This document shows, one piece after another, positions 54,395-62,099 of a stretch of DNA of 64,000 bases. Positions within the stretch are counted from its first letter, which is position 1. Each line of letters begins with the position of its first letter. The notes under the pieces are model-generated. The model was given only the letters and a program-made list of their open reading frames with translations, did not search any database and had not been told where the DNA came from. Source of the DNA: an uncultured Bacteroidota bacterium (lineage in GTDB: Bacteria > Bacteroidota > Bacteroidia > Flavobacteriales > Flavobacteriaceae); contig CABWZL010000002.1 in NCBI GenBank assembly GCA_902509805.1, forward strand, positions 28,338 through 92,337, written 5' to 3'. The position numbers and the translations under genes are program-made.

Positions 54395-56089
54395 TTATTT
54401 TTTCCAACCATCTTTCAACCCTACAGTTTTGTTAAACTCTAGGGTTTTTTTGTTGTCGGTTCTAACAAAGTATCCCAATCTTTGAAATTGAAATTGCTGA
54501 GCTTCTAATGATTCCGCTAAATACGGCTCAACAAAAGCCTCTTTTACTTCTAATGAGTTTTGATTAACCTCTTTTTTAAGATCGTTATCCTTTCCTGGTT
54601 CTGGAACTTTAAATAGTCGGTCGTATATGTTTATTTTTGCTTTAACAGAGTCTGTATAGGAAACCCAGTGAATTGTCCCTTTTACCTTTCTATTGCTCTC
54701 AGGTGTGTTTGACCCACTTCTGCTTTTACTATCATACTCACACAAAACTTCTTTTACATTTCCTTCCTCGTCTTTAACAAGGTCTACTGCTTTAATAATA
54801 TATGCGTTTTTTAACCTTACTTCCTCTCCTAACGAAAGTCTGAAAAAACCATCTTCTGGGTTTTCTTGAAAGTCTTCATTTTCAATATAAAGTTCCTTTG
54901 AAAAATTAATTTCTCTTGTTCCAAGTTCTTTTGCCTGAGGATTTATGTCAAAGTTGATTGTTTCCCCCTTTTCATTTTCGTAATTAATTATTTTTATTTT
55001 TATTGGATCTATAACAGCCATAGCCCTGGGTGCAACCTGATTCAAGTGAGTTCTAATACAGAATTCTAAAAGTGATGCGTCTATAACATTTTCTCTTTTT
55101 GACACACCTACAGTTAAAGCAAAGTTTTTAAGAGACTCTGGGGTGTACCCTCTTTTTCTTAAACCAGAAATAGTTGGCATTCTGGGGTCATCCCACCCGT
55201 CTACCATTTTCTCTTCAACCAACTGCGCAAGCTTTCTTTTGCTTGTGATTGTGTAAGAAAGGTTAAGTCTAGAAAACTCTCTTTGTTTAGGTCTTATTCC
55301 TTTAAGTGGACTAATTGCGTCTAAAAACCAGTCATAAAGTTCTCGGTGCGGCTCAAACTCCAAAGTACAGAGAGAGTGTGAAACCTGCTCAATGTAATCT
55401 GACTCTCCGTGTGTCCAGTCATACATTGGATACACCTTCCACTTGCCTGCAGTTCTGTGATGATCTACATTCATAACCCTATATAAAACAGGATCCCTCA
55501 TTAACATGTTAGGGGAGCTCATGTCTATTTTGGCTCTTAAAACATGTTTTCCTGAATCATGATTACCTTCAAACATTTCTTTAAAAATCTTTAGACTCTC
55601 CTCTTTTTTTCTACCCCTAAATGGGCTAGGCTTACCTCCTTTTGTTGGAGTACCTTTTTGTTTTGCTATTTCATCTGATGACTGTGAATCTACATATGCT
55701 AAATCTTTTTCAATTAAATTCGTCGCCCATGCAAAAAGTTGATCAAAATAATCAGAGGCATAGCATTCTTTGTTCCACTTAAATCCAAGCCATTTTATGT
55801 CGTTTTTAATAGCGTCTACGTATTCCTTTGCTTCTTTTTCTGGGTTTGTGTCGTCAAAACGAAGATTTACTGGAGCGTTGTATTTGTCTCCTAAATTAAA
55901 GTTTAAGCATATTGCTTTAAGGTGTCCAATATGAAGGTATCCGTTTGGTTCTGGAGGAAACCTAAACCTTAAGTCTTTGTTTTCAAACCCTCTAGCTAAA
56001 TCACCATCAATGATTTGTTCAATAAAATTTGGCCCTTTTTTCTTCACTTTGTCAAAGATATTGAAAACCAAATTAGGAAATGTGTTCAC
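54395..56089 (-). CDS. glnS: Glutaminyl-tRNA synthetase
   Basis: Class I synthetase charging tRNA-Gln directly. The N-terminal PNFIEQIIDGDLARG and RFPPEPNGYLHIGHLKAI (HIGH) and the KMSKS-like TSKRKLAQL are present; the anticodon-binding beta-barrels follow. The open frame begins at ATG 56089, but its first 14 residues (MNTFPNLVFNIFDK) have no counterpart in the family. A GTG at 56047 (VKKKGPNF) is an attractive alternative because a TATCTTTG element on the minus strand lies at 56053-56060. Divergent from folB. Confidence 0.94.
   Translation of the reverse strand: MNTFPNLVFNIFDKVKKKGPNFIEQIIDGDLARGFENKDLRFRFPPEPNGYLHIGHLKAICLNFNLGDKYNAPVNLRFDDTNPEKEAKEYVDAIKNDIKWLGFKWNKECYASDYFDQLFAWATNLIEKDLAYVDSQSSDEIAKQKGTPTKGGKPSPFRGRKKEESLKIFKEMFEGNHDSGKHVLRAKIDMSSPNMLMRDPVLYRVMNVDHHRTAGKWKVYPMYDWTHGESDYIEQVSHSLCTLEFEPHRELYDWFLDAISPLKGIRPKQREFSRLNLSYTITSKRKLAQLVEEKMVDGWDDPRMPTISGLRKRGYTPESLKNFALTVGVSKRENVIDASLLEFCIRTHLNQVAPRAMAVIDPIKIKIINYENEKGETINFDINPQAKELGTREINFSKELYIENEDFQENPEDGFFRLSLGEEVRLKNAYIIKAVDLVKDEEGNVKEVLCEYDSKSRSGSNTPESNRKVKGTIHWVSYTDSVKAKINIYDRLFKVPEPGKDNDLKKEVNQNSLEVKEAFVEPYLAESLEAQQFQFQRLGYFVRTDNKKTLEFNKTVGLKDGWKK
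56053..56060 (-). promoter_or_regulatory. Candidate glnS -7 element, inverted relative to the folB one
   Basis: CAAAGATA on the plus strand reads TATCTTTG on the minus strand. It is inside the longest glnS frame and pairs as an inverted repeat with the folB element at 56095-56102. It makes sense as a promoter only if glnS starts at GTG 56047. Confidence 0.35.
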
Positions 56090-56094
56090 TTTTA

Positions 56095-56102
56095 TATCTT
56101 TG
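56095..56102 (+). promoter_or_regulatory. Bacteroidota -7 element of folB
   Basis: TATCTTTG matches TAnnTTTG; the folB ATG at 56111 is only 8 bp away, so the transcript would have a very short leader. No -33 TTTG. Confidence 0.4.
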
Positions 56103-56110
56103 ATGAAATT

Positions 56111-56461
56111 ATGTCAAAAATATCTGTAAACAATGCTTGGTTTTATTCCTTTCATGGTTGTCTTTATGAGGAAAGCGTTATTGGGGCTGAATATCTGGTT
56201 AACGCTATTGTTGAGGTTGACACTGGAATAGCTGAAGAAAGTGACAATCTTGAAAACACTGTTGATTATGTTTCTATCTATGGTGTCCTAAAAAAAGAAA
56301 TGGCCACGCCTTCAAAACTTCTTGAAACGGTTCTTGAGAGAATAATAAATGGAATTAAAAATATTGACAAGAACATTGTGTCTGTTGAGGTTAGCATCAA
56401 AAAGTTGTCTCCTCCTATTGGTGGAAATGTTGATTCTGTTGAATTAAGAAAGAAAGTTTAA
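56111..56461 (+). CDS. folB: Dihydroneopterin aldolase
   Basis: Folate-pathway enzyme that converts dihydroneopterin to 6-hydroxymethyl-dihydropterin. The 116-residue protein has the substrate-binding FYSFHGCLYEE (with the conserved Glu) and the catalytic Lys in VEVSIKKLSPPI. The frame is open from 56015, but that would run through the 5' end of glnS; ATG 56111 (MSKISVNN) gives the family length. The tRNA-Cys gene follows 25 bp later. Confidence 0.9.
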   Translation: MSKISVNNAWFYSFHGCLYEESVIGAEYLVNAIVEVDTGIAEESDNLENTVDYVSIYGVLKKEMATPSKLLETVLERIINGIKNIDKNIVSVEVSIKKLSPPIGGNVDSVELRKKV

Positions 56462-56470
56462 TCTTTTTTT

Positions 56471-56478
56471 TATTTTTG
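56471..56478 (+). promoter_or_regulatory. Bacteroidota -7 element of the tRNA-Cys gene
   Basis: TATTTTTG matches TAnnTTTG and ends 8 bp before the mature tRNA 5' end, a typical spacing for a stable-RNA promoter. No clear -33 box. Confidence 0.5.
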
Positions 56479-56486
56479 CAGTCAAT

Positions 56487-56557
56487 GGCATTGTGGCCGA
56501 GTGGCTAGGCGGAGCTCTGCAAAAGCTTTCACAGCGGTTCGAATCCGCTCGATGCCT
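56487..56557 (+). tRNA. tRNA-Cys (anticodon GCA)
   Basis: Folds as a complete 71-nt cloverleaf: acceptor GGCATTG/CGATGCC with one G-T pair, anticodon stem GAGCT/AGCTT with loop CTGCAAA (anticodon GCA), T stem AGCGG/CCGCT with loop TTCGAAT, variable loop of 4 nt. The discriminator is T, the identity base of tRNA-Cys. CCA is not encoded. The last base is shared with the stop codon of the convergent rnr gene. Confidence 0.96.
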
Positions 56558-58707
56558 CAACTAAGGACTTGAAAATCAAGTCTTTTCTTTACCTTATCAG
56601 CTTTCACCAACATAACTCTTGTTTTGTCGCCAAGCTGATATTTTTTTCCTGTTTTTTCTCCAACAAACCTGTGGTTTTTTTGATCATGAACAAAATAATC
56701 CCCTGGAAGATCTTTCGCTTTAACCATTCCTTCGCATTTATTTTCAACCACCTCCACAAACACACCCCTCGCTATAACTCCAGAAATAACCGCATCAAAA
56801 ATTTGTCCCTCTTTGTCAAGCATGTACTTAATTTGCATTAGTTTGATTGAGTCCCTTTCTGCTTTGGTTGCTAAAATCTCCATGTGTGTTGAGTGTTTAC
56901 AAAGCGTCTCAATCTCTTCTGTTTTTATTTTCTTCTTTTCTATTTCTGCCTGAATTAATCTATGAACAAGAACATCTGGATACCTTCTGATTGGTGAGGT
57001 AAAATGTGTATAGTTTTCAAAGGATAGTCCGTAATGACCAATGTTTTTTGTAGTATACTCTGCTTTACTCATGCTTCTAATCATCAAGGTGTCTATTAGA
57101 TTTTGTTCGTTTTTTCCAAAAACTTTTTTTAATAAATTATTGAGTGATCCGTTTAGCTCAGAGCTTGAAAGCTTAAGGTTGTAGCCCAGCCTTTTTACAA
57201 TAGTTTGGAGGTTTTCAAGTTTTTCGTGGTCTGGTTGATCGTGAACCCTGTAAACAAAACGCTCATTGCTTTGTTTCATTTTTTCTGCAACTTTTTTATT
57301 TGCTAACAGCATAAACTCCTCTATTAGCTTGTTTGCACTTTTAGCTGTTTTAAAAAGAATTTTTACTGGTTGGTTTTTTTCATCTAGCTTAAATTTAATT
57401 TCTGATTTATCAAAAATAAGCGCACCATTGTTTATCCTTTTATTTCTAATTGTTTTTGCAATACTGTTTAGTGTTGCTATAGCTTCTACTATTTTTTGGG
57501 TTACCCTTTTTTCCTCTTTAAGTATTGTTTCTTCTTTAGGTATAGTTGTTGTTTCATTTTCTATAATATATTGAGCTTCTTCGTAAGACAGCCTACAGTC
57601 TGACTCTGTAACCGTTTTACCATACCACTCCTCTATAATCTCTCCGTTTTTTTTCATTACGAACACTGCTGAAAATGTTAATTTTTCTTCGTTTGGCCTT
57701 AATGAGCAAAGGTTGTTTGATAGTGTTTCAGGCAACATAGGTATAACCCTGTCAACAAGATAGACTGAGGTTGCCCTGTTTTGTGCTTCTTCATCTATTT
57801 TTGATCCTGGAGTAACATAGTGTGAAACATCTGCTATGTGCACTCCCACCTCATATTTGTTTTCACCTAGAACTTTAAACGATATAGCGTCATCAAAGTC
57901 TTTTGCATCAACAGGGTCAATTGTAAAAGTCATCGTCCCTCTCATGTCCCTTCTTTTCTTTATTTCTTCTTTTTTAATTACTGATTTTATTTTAGCTGCC
58001 TCTTCCTCAACTTCTTCTTCAAACTCTGTTGACAAACCATATTCATATAATATTGAATATGCGTCAAGTGCATCGTCTCCAAAACCAAAACTTTTTATTA
58101 TCCTTCCTTGTGGTGAGTCTTTTGGTTTCTCCCAACTTTTAATCTCTACAGCTACTTTTTCTCCATCCTTATAGTCCTTCATTTCTTCTCTAGTAATAAA
58201 AAAGTCTGTATACATTCTTGCGTTTCTTGTATTTACAAACGCGTACTCTTTGCTTTTTTGAAAAACCCCAACAAAAACTTCTTTTTTCCTTTCTATTACC
58301 TCTACTATTTTTCCTTCATACTTGTTCTTGCTGTTTTTCTTTCCAGTAATAACCCTTACTATATCCCCGTGCAATCCTTTGTTGAGATTTCTTTGCTCGA
58401 TCATAACATCTCCGTCTAGGTCTTCACAAACAACGTATCCTCTTCCGGTGGTGGTTATCTCAAGCGTGCCTTCTGCTGATTCTTGCTGTATTGCAGGTGC
58501 AACAAACTTACCCTTTCCTATGCTTAAAATTTTTTCTTTCTTCAAAAGCGAGTTTAAAACTTTTATTATCTCACTCCTTCCTTTGGTGTCATTCACACCT
58601 ATAGAAAACGCTATTTGTTTATAATTAAAATCCCGGTTTGGTGAGCTTATTATCAAAGATGTTATCTTCCTCTCTAAACCCTTAATCTCCTTCTTCTTTT
58701 TAGACAT
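56557..58707 (-). CDS. rnr: Ribonuclease R
   Basis: Processive 3'-5' exoribonuclease that degrades structured RNA. N-terminal winged-helix/cold-shock domains are followed by the RNB core with catalytic aspartates in TIDPVDAKDFDDAI and the conserved HYGLSFENYTHFTSPIRRYPDVLVHRL. A C-terminal S1 domain (FDAVISGVIARGVFVEV) and basic end close the 716 residues. A TATCTTTG element on the minus strand (58726-58733) lies 18 bp before the ATG. Its stop overlaps the tRNA-Cys 3' base. Confidence 0.95.
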   Translation of the reverse strand: MSKKKKEIKGLERKITSLIISSPNRDFNYKQIAFSIGVNDTKGRSEIIKVLNSLLKKEKILSIGKGKFVAPAIQQESAEGTLEITTTGRGYVVCEDLDGDVMIEQRNLNKGLHGDIVRVITGKKNSKNKYEGKIVEVIERKKEVFVGVFQKSKEYAFVNTRNARMYTDFFITREEMKDYKDGEKVAVEIKSWEKPKDSPQGRIIKSFGFGDDALDAYSILYEYGLSTEFEEEVEEEAAKIKSVIKKEEIKKRRDMRGTMTFTIDPVDAKDFDDAISFKVLGENKYEVGVHIADVSHYVTPGSKIDEEAQNRATSVYLVDRVIPMLPETLSNNLCSLRPNEEKLTFSAVFVMKKNGEIIEEWYGKTVTESDCRLSYEEAQYIIENETTTIPKEETILKEEKRVTQKIVEAIATLNSIAKTIRNKRINNGALIFDKSEIKFKLDEKNQPVKILFKTAKSANKLIEEFMLLANKKVAEKMKQSNERFVYRVHDQPDHEKLENLQTIVKRLGYNLKLSSSELNGSLNNLLKKVFGKNEQNLIDTLMIRSMSKAEYTTKNIGHYGLSFENYTHFTSPIRRYPDVLVHRLIQAEIEKKKIKTEEIETLCKHSTHMEILATKAERDSIKLMQIKYMLDKEGQIFDAVISGVIARGVFVEVVENKCEGMVKAKDLPGDYFVHDQKNHRFVGEKTGKKYQLGDKTRVMLVKADKVKKRLDFQVLS

Positions 58708-59126
58708 CTATCCTTTTTTAAAAATCAAAGATACTGTTAATAAAAGCGAGATAATTTTTATTACCAATAAACATTTAAACATATTTATAATAATTAATAT
58801 TTAATATAATAATAGTATTATATAGGGTGTTAATTTCTTAACAAAATGAAATAAAAAAAAGAGAAGAAAACAAAAAAACAAAAAAATAAACAAACAATAA
58901 ACAATCTAAAAAACTGAAAAACAGACACAAACAATATAAATAAACAGTTGTTGATAAGAGCTAAAAAGGGACGATGTTAACAAGTTAAATTAACAAAAGA
59001 ACCAAAATGATGTTAGAAAAATGATAGATGATGTTAAGAAATAGAGATAGAAATAGTTATCAAGAATAACAAAACAAGTATCAACAACATATAAAAAATT
59101 ATAAAGGAATTATTAATTTAAAGGAT
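58708..59126. other. A-rich 419-bp intergenic region, candidate replication origin (oriC)
   Basis: Largest gene-free stretch of the window, between the divergent rnr and rpiB genes. The plus strand is extremely A-rich; in the line 58861-58920, 44 of 60 bases are A and 5 are T. DnaA-box-like 9-mers are seen: TTATCAACA on the minus strand (58949-58957), TTATCAAGA (59057-59065), GTATCAACA (59078-59086), with a further TTATCAACA at 59212-59220 inside rpiB. Three GATGTTA repeats start at 58973, 59009 and 59030, and a 6-bp stem hairpin (TGTTAA/TTAACA) is at 58828-58843. No tRNA, rRNA or ORF was found. Origin function is inferred; it could be only an unusual promoter region. Confidence 0.4.
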
Positions 59127-59561
59127 ATGATAATAGCAATAGGAAATGATCACGCAGGCGTTGAGGTAAAAGAGAAAATACAACAACATTTAATTAATAA
59201 CGGACACCAGGTTATCAACAAAGGATATGATGGAGAAGAAAGTGTTGACTATCCAGACTTTATCCACCCGGTATCAATAGATGTTAAAGAAAAAAAAGCA
59301 GACATAGGGGTTATTGTTTGTGGGAGTGGAAACGGTGCGGCAATGACAGCAAACAAACACGAAGGGATAAGAGCGGCAATTTGCTGGAGCGAAGAAATAG
59401 CATCTTTAGCAAAAAAACACAACAACGCAAACATTATAAGCATTCCCTCAAGATTTTTAAAAGATGAAGAGATATTAAACATAATAGATGTTTTTATAGT
59501 AAAAGAATTTGAAGGCGGAAGACATGAAAGAAGAATAAATAAAATTGACAAGAATGATTGA
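59127..59561 (+). CDS. rpiB: Ribose 5-phosphate isomerase B
   Basis: Sugar-phosphate isomerase of the RpiB/LacAB family interconverting ribose-5-P and ribulose-5-P. IAIGNDHAGVEVKEKI (residues 3-18) and the active-site VCGSGNGAAMTANKHEGIRAA are characteristic. Length 144 is normal. It overlaps the GNAT gene by 8 bp when that gene starts at ATG 59554. Confidence 0.92.
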   Translation: MIIAIGNDHAGVEVKEKIQQHLINNGHQVINKGYDGEESVDYPDFIHPVSIDVKEKKADIGVIVCGSGNGAAMTANKHEGIRAAICWSEEIASLAKKHNNANIISIPSRFLKDEEILNIIDVFIVKEFEGGRHERRINKIDKND

Positions 59562-60018
59562 GTGGAAAGAGCAAAAGTTTAATGAGTTAAACACAAAAGA
59601 GCTCTACGAAATTTTTAAATTAAGGTGTGAAGTGTTTGTTGTGGAGCAAGAGATTCTATATAATGATTTTGACGATAAAGATTATAACGCGATTCACCTT
59701 TCGGGATTTAAAGATGGTGTGTTAATAGCTTATGGGCGAATATTTGAAAAAGGAGACTATTACCCAAACAACCCGGGGTTTGGAAGAGTAGCGGTTATAG
59801 ATAAGGAAAGAGGAAATGACCATGGAAAAGAACTTGTTAAAAAGTGCATCGAGGTTTGCGAAAAAAACTTTAAAGAAAAAGAGATAAAAATTTCAGCACA
59901 AGCATATTTAGAAAAATTTTATTTAGATCTTGGATTTGAGTTTAGAGAAGAAAGATATATGGAGGATGGAATTCCCCACTGCGCAATGTATTATAATAAA
60001 AAAACAGCCACACCATAA
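59554..60018 (+). CDS. ElaA-like GNAT acetyltransferase
   Basis: GNAT-fold protein of the ElaA subfamily, 154 residues from ATG 59554. Typical ElaA features are ELYEIFKLRCEVFVVEQ near the N-terminus, GRVAVIDKERGNDHGKELV (acetyl-CoA site) and LEKFYLDLGFEF. An in-frame TTG at 59545 is less likely. Overlaps rpiB by 8 bp. Substrate unknown. Confidence 0.88.
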   Translation: MIEWKEQKFNELNTKELYEIFKLRCEVFVVEQEILYNDFDDKDYNAIHLSGFKDGVLIAYGRIFEKGDYYPNNPGFGRVAVIDKERGNDHGKELVKKCIEVCEKNFKEKEIKISAQAYLEKFYLDLGFEFREERYMEDGIPHCAMYYNKKTATP

Positions 60019-60055
60019 AAGCATAACCGCTTTATCGTTTTTGTTGACAAAGAAG

Positions 60056-61903
60056 TTATTCAAAACCTCTAAAACCACAATCAAAACAATAAGCAACCAC
60101 ATATCTGTCTTTTTCAGACAGGAACATCCTATTCAAGCCACTAATTTCATTCAATAAACCTTGGATTTGAGTCGGAGCCAAGCCCTGTATTAGTGAATTT
60201 AAATAATCCTCAAATTCAACCTCATTATTATAAGAGAAAGCTTTGTAGTTTTCTAGCTCAAGTTTTGCGACCATAGAATTAATAGCATCGTCTAAAGAAC
60301 CGAGCTTATCTACTAAACCTAATTCAAGGGCTTTATCACCCCTCCATATTCTTCCACCAGCAACTTTAAGAACTTCCGAGAAGTCCATTTCTCTATTATC
60401 AGCAACCTTAGCAACAAAATCTTTATAGAAGTTTTCTATACCCTCTCTAAATTGCTTATTAACCTCTTCATTCATTCCCCTTCTCACATCATAAACTTCT
60501 CCAGCCTTTGTCATGCTTACACCGTCATAATTAATCCCCGCCCATTTTGCTAATGGAGATAAATCTGGATAAACGCCGTAGACACCAATTGATCCTGTTA
60601 GAGTAGTATTCTCAGCCCAAATTTCTTCTGATGTAGTCGTTACCCAAACCCCGCCAGATGCAGCTATGTCTCCCATGGATGTTATTACAGGCCTCCCTGT
60701 AGATTGAAACTCCTCCAAAGCATTTGTAATCATTGTAGACGCATAGACATCACCCCCTGGACTATTAACCCTTAGGACAATCCCTTTTACATTTTCATCA
60801 TCTCTTGCTTTATTAATTTTTTTTACAATCCCTCCTGAACCAGCAGTATTGAAACCTATATCACCAGTTACAATTGCCCCTTCAACATGAATAACAGCAA
60901 TCTTGTTTTTTTCTTGAACTCTTTTTTGTTTACCGCTTATGTTTTCGTCTTTTAGGGTAGACAGATATTCTCTTCCTGAAATTCCTGGAGGCTTCTCGTA
61001 CTTCTCTTCACTACCATATTTTTCAACCAGATAATTCCTTGTTTCTTGCTCTGACATCAGCTTGTCAACGAGACCAGTTGAGAGAGCTGTTTCATTGTTA
61101 TCGCCCCCATTTTCAGATGCTAGTAAAGGGTAGTTGTCCCCGATATACTGAATTCTTCCTGACTCGAAGCCTCTCCCAGTTTCCATTTTGCTTTTATATT
61201 CCCCCCAAATCGGCGTTACAAAATCTAACCAAGCAAGCTTATCAGTTTCAGACATGTCATTTCTTGTATAACCCTCAGGGCCTGATTTAAAATCACCTGC
61301 AGCATAAACGTTCATATTAACTTTAATGTTTTCAAAGAAATCTTTTTGATATAGCCTTACTCTGCTGAACCCAAATGGAAGCACGGGTTCATAAGTGTCT
61401 TTTTCCAAAATTATCTCAGTCGCTTGTGAAGCCATGAGGTATCCTGTAGTTCCAAGACCGCTTGTAAACGCAATAATCTCTTTACCATTTTCTCTTGCTT
61501 CATATAGAGCGTCTGCTATTTTTAACGCAGAAGTGTAATAAGCACCTAAGCCGTCAACATCAAGATAAATAGCTTTGAGATCATCGTCTGTTCCGGCAGT
61601 TTTAATAATTTTTAAAAAACTTTCTAACTCAATCTGATTGATGGAGCTCTCAAAAATCTCAAATTCTTCAAAAGGATCATTTGTTAAAATTGCTTTATCC
61701 ACAATCACTCCTTTTGGCTCTAAGTATAAAACTTGATCCTCAGTCTCAACTTTATCAGAGTCAAACAAAGACCCACCTAGACTGGAAAGAAAACCAAATG
61801 TTATTAGCATTAAAAAAAGCACTGTAAGGGTGTTTACAAAAAGCTTTCTAAGTTCTCCAAGAAGATTCTCTACAAACGAGATCACATTTTTAATTTTTTT
61901 CAT
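60056..61903 (-). CDS. sppA: Signal peptide peptidase SppA, 67K type, with apparent loss of the catalytic lysine
   Basis: Membrane-anchored S49 serine protease homologue with one N-terminal helix (LFVNTLTVLFLMLITFGFLSSL) and the tandem SppA domains. The nucleophile region MGDIAASGGVWV is intact in the C-terminal half. In the N-terminal half the segment LMASQATEIIL aligns with E. coli YLASFANKIWL, so the general-base lysine (K209 there) corresponds to E163 here. Other landmarks such as GDFKSGPEGYTRNDMS are kept. It may be inactive, use another base, or be a specialised paralogue. Convergent with the ElaA-like gene. Confidence 0.85.
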   Translation of the reverse strand: MKKIKNVISFVENLLGELRKLFVNTLTVLFLMLITFGFLSSLGGSLFDSDKVETEDQVLYLEPKGVIVDKAILTNDPFEEFEIFESSINQIELESFLKIIKTAGTDDDLKAIYLDVDGLGAYYTSALKIADALYEARENGKEIIAFTSGLGTTGYLMASQATEIILEKDTYEPVLPFGFSRVRLYQKDFFENIKVNMNVYAAGDFKSGPEGYTRNDMSETDKLAWLDFVTPIWGEYKSKMETGRGFESGRIQYIGDNYPLLASENGGDNNETALSTGLVDKLMSEQETRNYLVEKYGSEEKYEKPPGISGREYLSTLKDENISGKQKRVQEKNKIAVIHVEGAIVTGDIGFNTAGSGGIVKKINKARDDENVKGIVLRVNSPGGDVYASTMITNALEEFQSTGRPVITSMGDIAASGGVWVTTTSEEIWAENTTLTGSIGVYGVYPDLSPLAKWAGINYDGVSMTKAGEVYDVRRGMNEEVNKQFREGIENFYKDFVAKVADNREMDFSEVLKVAGGRIWRGDKALELGLVDKLGSLDDAINSMVAKLELENYKAFSYNNEVEFEDYLNSLIQGLAPTQIQGLLNEISGLNRMFLSEKDRYVVAYCFDCGFRGFE

Positions 61904-62033
61904 AATATTTTGTTTATCAAAAATTCATTTTAATTACTAGACGAAATTATATAAATAAACAACATTAAAATAGTTTGAGAGTAAAGAGGTTTATTAAAAG
62001 ACTAGAGTAATAGGTAAAAAGAGACAGAAAATC

Positions 62034-62099
62034 TTTAGAAAAACCCAACTAATTAGACGACCTTAAACCCCAGCTTTGTCTTGAAGAAAAAGAAGAATC
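62034..62099 (-). repeat. 66-bp direct repeat, copy B (orphan lectin tail downstream of GH20)
   Basis: 61 of 66 bases match copy A at 63655-63720. On the minus strand it reads as the last codons of the lectin gene (SFSSRQSWGLRSSN then stop) but is attached to nothing upstream, because the GH20 stop codon begins at its edge. It is a remnant or duplicate of the neighbouring gene's 3' end. Confidence 0.85.

Noticed and set aside
58708..59126. Small coding gene, tmRNA or 6S RNA in the A-rich gap
   Set aside because: No open frame of useful length, no tRNA-like ends and no long base-paired structure were seen; the composition is too A-biased for a structured RNA.
56487..61903. Base-composition shift between rnr and sppA as proof of an origin
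   Set aside because: Hand counts of short stretches differ, but gene-specific amino-acid content (Lys-rich rnr) can explain them, and the G/C change is not in the direction expected of an origin; a full skew plot is needed.
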